A stretch of DNA of 64,000 nucleotides, taken from the NCBI RefSeq assembly GCF_010378095.1, contig NZ_WNJL01000035.1:1-64000 (forward strand), given 5' to 3'. Below the pieces are notes generated by a model. It saw only the letters and a program-made list of their open reading frames with translations. It was not told the DNA's origin and did no database searches. This DNA is from Acidithiobacillus ferrianus (lineage in GTDB: Bacteria; Pseudomonadota; Gammaproteobacteria; Acidithiobacillales; Acidithiobacillaceae). Shown piece by piece: positions 53,676 to 61,557 of the stretch (position 1 is its first letter; each line of letters opens with the position of its first letter). The position numbers and the translations under genes are program-made.

Positions 53676-56600
53676 ACCATCTCCTCCAAGACGATGCCAT
53701 CGATACGCAGTAAAACCCCACTCTCCACATACACCCTTACTTCAACATCCGGCGCATAGGCGGCCAATTCAAAAGCCGCTCGGCCCAACGCACAGGAGGA
53801 CGCGGCTTCGGTGGCATAAAGGAGTTGCGCGATAGCTATATCCAGGCCCTTATTCCACGCCACATCCATCCAGCAGCCATCCAAACTGCCGATCTCGGGG
53901 GATGCGCCACAGACCGTGGCCATATACCGTCCTTTGGGCAATTCCACATACGGGCCTGAAAGCAACCATCCCTTGGTTCCCGTGGCATGCACGCCACGAC
54001 CAACGGGGTAGCCCACGAAGGTGATCATTTTGGGGTGTGTGGCCCAGTAACGATACGTTCGGGCAGAAAATACCGGTGGCATGGCGGCCGTGGTGACGAT
54101 CGCCTCCGGAGGCTTCAACGCCGATTCCGGGGCAGCCTTGCGGATCTCCAATCCATCCAGAGAGATATCGCTCCAGTCCCCCACCCATACCCTGACCTCC
54201 AGATCACGCCGATCTTCCTCCAGGGTAAACGGCAGGGTCACGGTAAAACGGCCATCCTTTTGTGCCAGACCCTCCAAGTCAGCGCGGGCAAGCACCTTGA
54301 CGCCCTGTTGGTAGCTCACATCCACATGCGCGCCATCGTCACAGCCCCCAAGGCCCACATGGCCCGTCCAGGTGGCTCTGTAACTCCCGGCCCTGAGCGA
54401 TAATCCCGAGGGACCATAGGCCAGATAGCCCGCAAGACCAGTGCTCCGAATCGCGGTGCCGATACGCTCACCAACGACGGTCATTACGCGATAATCCGAC
54501 CCCCAGTGCCGTGCCACAAGGCCGGCATCCTTGACGGGTGTCCAGCGGTCTTGCCACCGGTCATTCAAAATCACGTCCATCAACTCCTGAGTGGATTCCG
54601 CCCAGGTCAACCACGGCATGCCGTCCGATTTCACCGTGGTACCGGCGCGCGCTTGCTCCAGCCACCGCATAATCGCCCTGGACAGATCCTCCGGCGCGAG
54701 TCCACTGAAATAACTGGCGTGTTCTCCCGCCACTTCGCGGAACACCGGGATATCGCGCGCGAGGATCGGCAATTTGTGCCGTGCCGCTTCGATCAACGGC
54801 AGCCCAAAACCTTCATCCCGTGATGCCGCGATCAGACAGAGGCTTGCCGCATAGATGTGCTCCAGCAGATCATCGCCGATGCCCTGCAACCAGAACAGGT
54901 GCCGCTCACGCTCTGGATGCGTCAACAAGCGCTCGGCGAGTTCGTCCACTTTCCAGCCCTGTTTACCCACAATGACCAGATTACACTCGATGCCCAGAGC
55001 CCATAACCAATCGAAGGCGGCGAGGGCTTGCGCGTGGCCCTTGCGGGGCTCCACGGTGCCCACCATCAAAAAAGCCGGGGAGCGCCGGATGGCCGCCAAC
55101 TGCGCCGACTGCTCGGGAGTGATATGAGCGGATTCCCTAGCAGTGGGGTCCGCCACATCGCTACCCAACGGCGTCCAACCCAACGGAATCGAATGACCTG
55201 TTTGTGGGCCGAATAAATGGAGCCACTCTTTGAGACCCGCCATCACGGTGGCTGAAATGCAGACCAGGCCGGAACTGATCTTCGCCAACGTCAGCAGCCA
55301 ACGCATATGGGCTTCGTGTACGGAGATGTGCGTCGTTTCGGGGAGTGTCAAGGGCAACACATCGTAAACCATGAAGATCATCTTGATCCCCTGCAACCGC
55401 CACATGGATAATGCGGACTCATGAATACGCACGATATCCGGCACCCAGTCCGGCGAAAAAAATATGTCACCCGTGATCGCGCAGACGGGATCGTCGCTGA
55501 GCGGAAAATCTCCCAATCCCAGGAATCGGGCCGTAAATTCACGGGCGTAACGATAGCCGTGCTCCGGCGTCGCATAGATGGGCTCCACCCGATACCCATC
55601 CGGCGGGTTCCGCAGCAATTCCTGCAGCACGCTGCGCACGACGCGTTCGATACCGGATTTACCGTCGTGCCGGGCCAGCCCGGAAATATCCAGCAGTAAC
55701 TGCCGCGTGCTCGGGCGGCACGGAGGGTAAATCTGCGCCGCGCGTTCCGCCAAGGCCACCAAGTCACCAGGGTGCGGTGGGGAGGGCAGTAATTGCACCT
55801 GCCTGATCAGCCCCTGCGCCCCTTCCTCGGAGGCATCATAAAACCGTTCGATGGCCTGGGCATATTGCGCGGCGCACTTCCTGGGCAGGTGATACCGCCG
55901 GATATGTGCGGCGGCACGTCGACCCAGTTCGCTGCGCAACACCGGTTGACCATGGAGCTGTTCCAACGCTTCACTCAAGGCGTCGGTGCTCAACGCTTCG
56001 GGCAAGCGATACACCGCTTTCGACGGTAGATCGGCCATACTCCCATTGGCGTTGACGATGGTGGGCACACCGTAATTCATGCAATCCAGCACCGTGCCGG
56101 AAGTTTCCCCGCGCGACTGGGTACGGAGTTGTACCGCCAAATCGGCAGCCGCCAGATACCGTTTATAGGTCGCGCCATCCGTCCATCCCGTAATGGTGAT
56201 GCGTCCCTGGATGGACTTCAGCAACCGCCGCAACTGCTCGCCATAGCTCCCGCCATCCGGCAGTTTGCCCACGAATACCAATCTGCAACGTGGATTTTTC
56301 GCCAATGCGGACGATGCCCAAGCCTCGATCAGTGTGTGATTGAGCTTCGTCTCTCCCAACAGGCCAAAGGAGCAAACCAAAAAAACATCCTCGGTAAACC
56401 CGAGTTCCGCCCGTGCCTGCGCGCGCGGTATATCGACCACGGGAACCCGCAAATGCGGAATGATGGACCAGTCCGCAGCCAATTCCGCGCCATACCACTG
56501 TTTTGCCATCCGGAGGGAACAATCAGAGTGGACGATAATTCCTCGTGCCTGCTGCAATACCCGCAGATTGCAGGGATATTTGGCGATTAATTCGGCGATG

Positions 56601-58309
56601 TCCCGCTGGTTCCCGGCCTGATAGCGCTCCACCATGGCGGGCCAACCGTGGGCATGCAGCAGGGCCCGATCCCATACACCGGGCTGCTGGCTCGCCAAAA
56701 CCCAGCCCAGCACACCGCTCAGGTAAAAATCGTGCAGCACCACCACACCCGGATAGCGTTCGAGCAAGTTGAACATATGGGCGTGGTACTCGGAATTGCC
56801 GAATTGATAGAGGATACGATCATACTGATGCGCGTGCTGCTCAAACCAGGTCACCGAACGCAGGGTGGCATTCCCCAGCACCCACGGATCCCTGACGGGT
56901 TCCTTCTGATCGACGATCACTTCGATGGCGTAATACTTGGATAACTCCGGCAACAACTCGGCGCTATAGTCGGCGATGCCACTCCTGGCCTCTCGCAGAG
57001 AGGAAAAATAGGCCAGACGTGGCCGTTCTTGACGGCGGGACGCCTGTCCATGCACGGATTCGCCCATGTTTTGGGATGGCCACTGGGCATATGCCGCTTC
57101 CACCGCCTGCAGCGCGAGTTGGGCACTGCGATCCCAGGAAAATTTCTTGGCCTGTTGCAAGCCGTGCTGGATCAGTTGCTGACGAAATCGCTCATTCGTG
57201 AGCACCCGTTCCATGCTGTGCGCAATGGCCTGCGGTTCATGGGGGTCGAATAGCGCCTCCTCCCAACCCATGACTTCCGGCAGGCTGGTCGTATCGCTGG
57301 CGATGGTGGGCGCACCACAAGCCATGGCTTCCAAGGCCGGCAGGCCAAATCCCTCATGCAGCGATGGAAAGACAAAAAGGTCACAGGCTGCATACAGTCG
57401 AATCAGATCATCGTCCGGAACATATCCCGTAAAGAGCACATCGTTATCGTCGAGACCGGATCGTGCCGCCAAAGAAAGAAGCGAATATTTATAATCGGGG
57501 TGCGTGAACTTACCGATGAACACTAATTGGATACCGTTGCGTACCGCCTGGGGCAACAGAGCGAACGCGCGGATAAGATGCTCCGGATTCTTCCTTTCCT
57601 CGATGGCGGAGGACGTCAGCACGAATCGCCTGGCGATGCCATACTGTGCCTTGAGTGCGGCGATTTCTCCAGTTTCAAGAACCACTTCATGAAACATGCC
57701 GGACACCGCCGCGGAGATATTCGCTATCTTTTCCGCAGGACAACCCAAGAAGCTGACGGCCTCCGACTTACTCGACTCCGAAATGGAGAGCACGACATCC
57801 GTACGCCGGAAATCGTCCGCCTTGCGCAAATACCAGGCCAGCGTAGCCTCTGGCCAATCCAGGTCATTCTGATGGTGCTGCACCAGGGGAATCAGATCAT
57901 ATAGCACCGGAGCAATGAGATAATTCTGCTTTACCTTATGCATTGACGAAATGGTTTGGTCACCCCACCCTTCCATGGGTGAACAAACAATGACCGCATC
58001 CGGATTCAGCGTGGCCAGAAAATGCTCATACAATAGCTCGCTGGCATCCCGCCGCCAGATATTCAGCGGATCGGCGGTATGTGTCGGGCCCAGTGGATTA
58101 AATATCTTAAACGCCGAATCCGGCAGCGATTCACCGAAAGCGGCACGTATCTCATCGATCGTATCCGCAAATGCGGCGCTCAGCATGATGAGAATCTCGT
58201 GCGGGCCTTTGTTTCTGGCAATCGCCAGCGCGATGGATAAAGAGTAGCGCCCGATACCTCGATTTTTGCTGTCGTTCTGGGCACCCTGAAGGTCGATGAC
58301 AATACGCAT
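53672..58309 (-). CDS. Giant three-domain GT4 glycosyltransferase with two C-terminal modules (copy 2)
   Basis: A 1545-residue paralogue of the protein at 43.3-47.9 kb with the same domain order. Domain 1 starts MRIVIDLQGAQNDSKNRGIG and carries LHEGFGLPALEAMACGAPTI. Domain 2 starts with EARSGIADYSAELLPELSKY and has QSRGETSGTVLDCMNYGVPT. Domain 3 starts LLLDISGLARHDGKSGIERV and has VGTVEPRKGHAQALAAFDWL and RDEGFGLPLIEAARHKLPIL. Modules A (start HWGSDYRVMTVVGERIG) and B (start YWATHPKMITFVGYPVG, core GPYVELPKGRYMATV) end the protein. All three domains keep the E-x7-E-like donor site region, so all may be active. A DUF4214 gene lies 28 bp upstream. Confidence 0.88.
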   Translation of the reverse strand: MRIVIDLQGAQNDSKNRGIGRYSLSIALAIARNKGPHEILIMLSAAFADTIDEIRAAFGESLPDSAFKIFNPLGPTHTADPLNIWRRDASELLYEHFLATLNPDAVIVCSPMEGWGDQTISSMHKVKQNYLIAPVLYDLIPLVQHHQNDLDWPEATLAWYLRKADDFRRTDVVLSISESSKSEAVSFLGCPAEKIANISAAVSGMFHEVVLETGEIAALKAQYGIARRFVLTSSAIEERKNPEHLIRAFALLPQAVRNGIQLVFIGKFTHPDYKYSLLSLAARSGLDDNDVLFTGYVPDDDLIRLYAACDLFVFPSLHEGFGLPALEAMACGAPTIASDTTSLPEVMGWEEALFDPHEPQAIAHSMERVLTNERFRQQLIQHGLQQAKKFSWDRSAQLALQAVEAAYAQWPSQNMGESVHGQASRRQERPRLAYFSSLREARSGIADYSAELLPELSKYYAIEVIVDQKEPVRDPWVLGNATLRSVTWFEQHAHQYDRILYQFGNSEYHAHMFNLLERYPGVVVLHDFYLSGVLGWVLASQQPGVWDRALLHAHGWPAMVERYQAGNQRDIAELIAKYPCNLRVLQQARGIIVHSDCSLRMAKQWYGAELAADWSIIPHLRVPVVDIPRAQARAELGFTEDVFLVCSFGLLGETKLNHTLIEAWASSALAKNPRCRLVFVGKLPDGGSYGEQLRRLLKSIQGRITITGWTDGATYKRYLAAADLAVQLRTQSRGETSGTVLDCMNYGVPTIVNANGSMADLPSKAVYRLPEALSTDALSEALEQLHGQPVLRSELGRRAAAHIRRYHLPRKCAAQYAQAIERFYDASEEGAQGLIRQVQLLPSPPHPGDLVALAERAAQIYPPCRPSTRQLLLDISGLARHDGKSGIERVVRSVLQELLRNPPDGYRVEPIYATPEHGYRYAREFTARFLGLGDFPLSDDPVCAITGDIFFSPDWVPDIVRIHESALSMWRLQGIKMIFMVYDVLPLTLPETTHISVHEAHMRWLLTLAKISSGLVCISATVMAGLKEWLHLFGPQTGHSIPLGWTPLGSDVADPTARESAHITPEQSAQLAAIRRSPAFLMVGTVEPRKGHAQALAAFDWLWALGIECNLVIVGKQGWKVDELAERLLTHPERERHLFWLQGIGDDLLEHIYAASLCLIAASRDEGFGLPLIEAARHKLPILARDIPVFREVAGEHASYFSGLAPEDLSRAIMRWLEQARAGTTVKSDGMPWLTWAESTQELMDVILNDRWQDRWTPVKDAGLVARHWGSDYRVMTVVGERIGTAIRSTGLAGYLAYGPSGLSLRAGSYRATWTGHVGLGGCDDGAHVDVSYQQGVKVLARADLEGLAQKDGRFTVTLPFTLEEDRRDLEVRVWVGDWSDISLDGLEIRKAAPESALKPPEAIVTTAAMPPVFSARTYRYWATHPKMITFVGYPVGRGVHATGTKGWLLSGPYVELPKGRYMATVCGASPEIGSLDGCWMDVAWNKGLDIAIAQLLYATEAASSCALGRAAFELAAYAPDVEVRVYVESGVLLRIDGIVLEEMV

Positions 58310-58337
58310 ACCGGAGTGTTTCCTTGTTATTCAATGG

Positions 58338-58976
58338 TTAGGCGGATAGATGTTGCAGCATTTGCGCATAAATGCTTCGCGCCGCCCAGGAAACCTCGGT
58401 CAGTGGCACTGCTGGAAGATGTTCTTCAGACACCTGCTCTATGGAGTCGGTCTCTTGCACTGCGGCATCTTGTTCCTGCGGCAACAGCATCGCCTGCTGC
58501 AACGCGGCGGACAAAGCACCGACACGCCGTTCAATGGCGGCGAGTTTGTTTTCCGTCTCCGGCCTCGTCGTCGCTGAAACCTGCGCCGGTTTCCACGTCT
58601 CTGGTGGATGATTCAGACGTCGATGCTGTTCCGCGTAATGACTCAGCCAGAGTGTCCAATCGAAATCCGCACGCGGAGATCTTGCCGCATAGCGTGGTAG
58701 AAAAATCCAACGCCAGCGGCCTAATGGCCAGCCGCGCACGCGGCGATAACGCTTCTGCAACCTGTCCAGTTCACGATCGGGCGCGTGCGCGGCATGCGCC
58801 TGGCCCTCCGCGGAACTGCGCATCTCCGCCAGCACCAACGCACGACTGGCTCCAGAGCGCAACCGCTGAACATAATGGGCAAGATCCATAACATCCGGTT
58901 CACGGCCAACAACGCTATCAAAGGCTGCGGGTAAAAATGCTTCATCCGGCAGACTGAGCAAGAGATACAGATTCAT
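58338..58976 (-). CDS. DUF4214-domain protein (copy 2)
   Basis: A 212-residue paralogue of the DUF4214 protein at 47.9-48.5 kb. It has LLSLPDEAFLPAAFDSVVGR, EPDVMDLAHYVQRLRSGASR and LAEMRSSAEGQAH, then the same middle motif (RYRRVRGWPLGRWRWIFLPR), a coiled coil (NKLAAIERRVGALSAALQQA) and a matching C-terminus (LTEVSWAARSIYAQMLQHL). The conserved tail motif V-S-W-x-A-R-S, shared only by the two copies here, may be the contact to the giant transferase. It is the first gene of the leftward polysaccharide operon. Confidence 0.78.
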   Translation of the reverse strand: MNLYLLLSLPDEAFLPAAFDSVVGREPDVMDLAHYVQRLRSGASRALVLAEMRSSAEGQAHAAHAPDRELDRLQKRYRRVRGWPLGRWRWIFLPRYAARSPRADFDWTLWLSHYAEQHRRLNHPPETWKPAQVSATTRPETENKLAAIERRVGALSAALQQAMLLPQEQDAAVQETDSIEQVSEEHLPAVPLTEVSWAARSIYAQMLQHLSA

Positions 58977-59764
58977 GCAATTTCCTTTTGGTAAGCGTTT
59001 AAAAAATTAGTCACTCCACATGGGCAGTGATTTATGCGGCCTATGCGCCTTAACAAGCATTCAAGTCAGGTGGATCACCTCTGAAACGTGAATCGGGGAG
59101 GCGGTCTCTGATCATGACAGAGACCGCCAAATCACTGGAGGTGATAGGAGCCGTGGGTGGTGGATCCGTTTGCGCATCGACATATGACGTATTGATCAAT
59201 CGGCTATCGACAGCGGGCACCACTCCTTTTGTGATCGCCCGAATAACGGACGGAAACCGTACCCCTCCTGCCAACGACCGGAAATACAGCCGTTCGAACC
59301 GAGGGAATGAAACTCCTGGATATGGTGGATGGGGCGTCGTTCATATGTAATCCTCTCCTGATCCGATCACAAGTTGCACACGCAACTCTCGTGTTAATCA
59401 CGAAAAATATGAAAGCACTCTCCTTCCAGATGCAAAAGCCTGAGGGATTACACCATCACCTGTTAGCACTATCCATGCCAATTTTATTTTCTTATGGTTT
59501 ACTAGCGTCTTAAGACAAGGCGTTCCGCAAGGATTCTTTGCACAGCGATCTATGCTGTAGGTGATTTACTACAGAATCGCATGCCATACTTCGCCACTTT
59601 ATTTATTTTCAGAAAAAACATTTAGTTAATAGTGTAGCCGATCTACTACGCCATCCTGCGCTGTGCGTCGGCCACCTCTGTCCGGCCACACGCATCAGCC
59701 GACACATGCAGCAGCAAAGGTGCGCTATTGACCAGCCCGGCAGCAGCACGCACAATCCCCGGTC
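58977..59764. other. Divergent intergenic region of the polysaccharide locus
   Basis: About 790 bp between the leftward operon and the rightward export genes, which should hold both promoters. The longest frame (59114-59350 on plus, 78 codons) and others on minus show no domain and no good ribosome site. From about 59380 to 59640 the DNA is AT-richer. I see no strong sigma-70 or sigma-54 match, repeat array or RNA gene. Confidence 0.4.
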
Positions 59765-60574
59765 ATGCAGACCAGCACCATCGTTCCGCCCAGCCACCCC
59801 GCCACCGGTCTCGCCCGCTACTGGCAATACCGTGATCTCGTCCGCAACCTGGTCATCAAAGACCTCAAGGTGCGCTACCAGGGCGCGGCACTGGGCTTTT
59901 TGTGGTCGCTGGGGAATCCGCTCGCCCTGATCCTGCTCTATGATTTCGTGTTCACCCACGTCTTCCGCAGCGACTTGCCACACTACATTCTGTACCTGGT
60001 GGTCGGCGTGCTGCACTACAACCTCTTTTCGCAGTCCGTCAGCCAGAGCTGCGAGAGCCTGACCAGCGCCTCCGGCCTGATCCAGAAAATCTATTTTCCG
60101 CGGATTCTCGTGCCCACCGCCAGCCTTTTGTTCACGCTGGCTTTGTGGATCATCGCCATCCTGATTCTGGTGGTGCTCTACCCTTTCCTGGGCGGCATCT
60201 ATCACTGGGGACTGCTGCTCTACCCGCTGGCGCTCGGGTTATATATCGCCTTCATCTGGGGCATCGTATTGACCTTCTCGGTGCTGCAGGTCGAACTCCG
60301 CGATCTCAAGCACCTGGTCGAGATCGCGCTGATGTTCGGCTTCTGGTTCACCCCCATCGGTTACGACATCAACGTCCTCAAACCCGCCACGCGCGAGATC
60401 ATCGCCCTCAATCCCCTGACCCAGTTCATGGACCTCTTCCACGCCCTGCTCTACGCGGGCACCCTGCCCGCCTTGAGCCATGTCCTCATCGCCACCGGCT
60501 GGACCATCGCCACCCTCACCATCGGCATGGTCCTCTTCCATCGCAAGGCCCGGCACCTGGTCGAGGATCTCTGA
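59765..60574 (+). CDS. ABC-2-type polysaccharide export permease (Wzm-like)
   Basis: A 269-residue integral membrane protein with six predicted spans. The start region RYWQYRDLVRNLVIKDLKVR and YQGAALGFLWSLGNPLALIL is typical of Wzm/KpsM/TagG exporters (R-Y-x-x-x-x-L-G-x-x-W). QKIYFPRILVPTASLLFTLA and the C-terminal FGFWFTPIGYDINVL then LNPLTQFMDLFHALLYAG are further family marks. It forms the channel for a completed undecaprenyl- or lipid-linked glycan. The stop codon overlaps the ATPase start (TGATG). Confidence 0.92.
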   Translation: MQTSTIVPPSHPATGLARYWQYRDLVRNLVIKDLKVRYQGAALGFLWSLGNPLALILLYDFVFTHVFRSDLPHYILYLVVGVLHYNLFSQSVSQSCESLTSASGLIQKIYFPRILVPTASLLFTLALWIIAILILVVLYPFLGGIYHWGLLLYPLALGLYIAFIWGIVLTFSVLQVELRDLKHLVEIALMFGFWFTPIGYDINVLKPATREIIALNPLTQFMDLFHALLYAGTLPALSHVLIATGWTIATLTIGMVLFHRKARHLVEDL

Positions 60575-61326
60575 TGCCCCCGGCCATTATCGTCGAGCAC
60601 GTCAGCAAAGAATTCATCCTGCGCCACAACCGCGCGATGGGCCTCAAGACACGCTTCCTCGCCCTCTTCCACCAGAGCAAACGCGAGCGCCGCGAACGCT
60701 TTCTGGCGCTGGACGACATCAGCTTTACCGTCGAGCAGGGCGAGGCCCTCGGCCTTCTCGGCCACAATGGCTCCGGCAAGAGCACCCTGCTGCAGATCAT
60801 CGCCGGCATTCTCCAGCCCAGCGCAGGCCGCGTCATCGCCAACGGTCGCGTGGCGCCGCTCATCCAACTGGGCGTCGGCTTCAATCCGGAGCTCACAGGT
60901 TATGAAAACATCTTTCTCAATGCCAGCCTTTACGGGTTCCTGAATAAAGACATCAAGAAGCGAACGAAAGACATCATCGAGTTTTCCGAACTAGGGCACT
61001 TTATCGACACACCTCTCAAACACTATTCCTCGGGCATGCAAATGCGGTTGGGGTTTGCGGTGGCGGTATACCTACAGCCAGATATTCTACTGGCCGATGA
61101 GATATTGGCGGTGGGGGATCAGGCGTTTCAGGATAAATGCCTGGCGAAGATTTCTGAGATGCGGGAGAATGGCATGTCCCTGGTTCTGGTATCGCATAGT
61201 CAAAAACAGGTCGAGACGTTTTGCGATTATTTTGTTAGGCTGGATCATGGCATAATCACAGAGCACGGATGTTTTTCCAACAAAAGCGATTCATTAATAA
61301 TCGCTGCCACAGAAAGCGCAACTTAA
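60574..61326 (+). CDS. ABC polysaccharide export ATPase (Wzt-like, short form)
   Basis: A 250-residue ATPase. The Walker A motif is GLLGHNGSGKSTLLQIIAG, the signature is HYSSGMQMRLGFAVA, Walker B is PDILLADEILAVGDQAF, and the switch His is in VLVSHSQKQVETFCD. The N-terminal part RFLALDDISFTVEQGEALG is typical of Wzt/RfbE. It ends soon after the ATPase core and lacks the C-terminal carbohydrate-binding domain of the long Wzt proteins, so export should not depend on a terminal sugar cap recognised by this protein. The ATG at 60574 overlaps the permease stop. A longer in-frame extension into the permease gene is not real. Confidence 0.92.
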   Translation: MPPAIIVEHVSKEFILRHNRAMGLKTRFLALFHQSKRERRERFLALDDISFTVEQGEALGLLGHNGSGKSTLLQIIAGILQPSAGRVIANGRVAPLIQLGVGFNPELTGYENIFLNASLYGFLNKDIKKRTKDIIEFSELGHFIDTPLKHYSSGMQMRLGFAVAVYLQPDILLADEILAVGDQAFQDKCLAKISEMRENGMSLVLVSHSQKQVETFCDYFVRLDHGIITEHGCFSNKSDSLIIAATESAT

Positions 61327-61450
61327 AAATATCCGCTCTCCTCCGAAGTCAGAATAAAGTGACAGCTCTCGGATTACGATTTATTTCTGGTTGAAAAGCG
61401 CAGCAGTCGATACCAAAACCGTCACGATATATCGATGAGGAGTCAACTTA

Positions 61451-61557
61451 GTGAATAAAAATGTTTTTTTACATATCGGAACACAAAAAACGGAACAACG
61501 GCGTTACAGCACTTTTTAATGGTCAACAAGCAACGCCTGCGGGATCTCTCAATATGA
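61451..61557 (+). pseudogene. Sulfotransferase N-terminal remnant
   Basis: From GTG 61451 the frame reads MNKNVFLHIGTQKT (counting GTG as Met) and then loses frame. With one extra G after that point the sequence continues GTTALQHFLMVNKQRLRDLS and stops at 61555-61557. The combined H-I-G-x-x-K-T-G-T-T is the PAPS 5'-phosphosulfate-binding loop of sulfotransferases. Only about 35 codons remain. Its stop overlaps the next ATG as ATGA, as for a tightly packed operon gene from which the middle was deleted. The bases 61327-61450 before it contain no gene. Confidence 0.5.

Noticed and set aside
59114..59350. 78-codon frame in the divergent polysaccharide promoter region
   Set aside because: No recognisable domain or start signal, and no resemblance to neighbouring genes, so it is left as intergenic.
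60145..60573. N-terminal extension of the export ATPase
   Set aside because: The extra 143 codons run inside the permease gene in another frame. The ATG at 60574, overlapping the permease stop, matches the family start.
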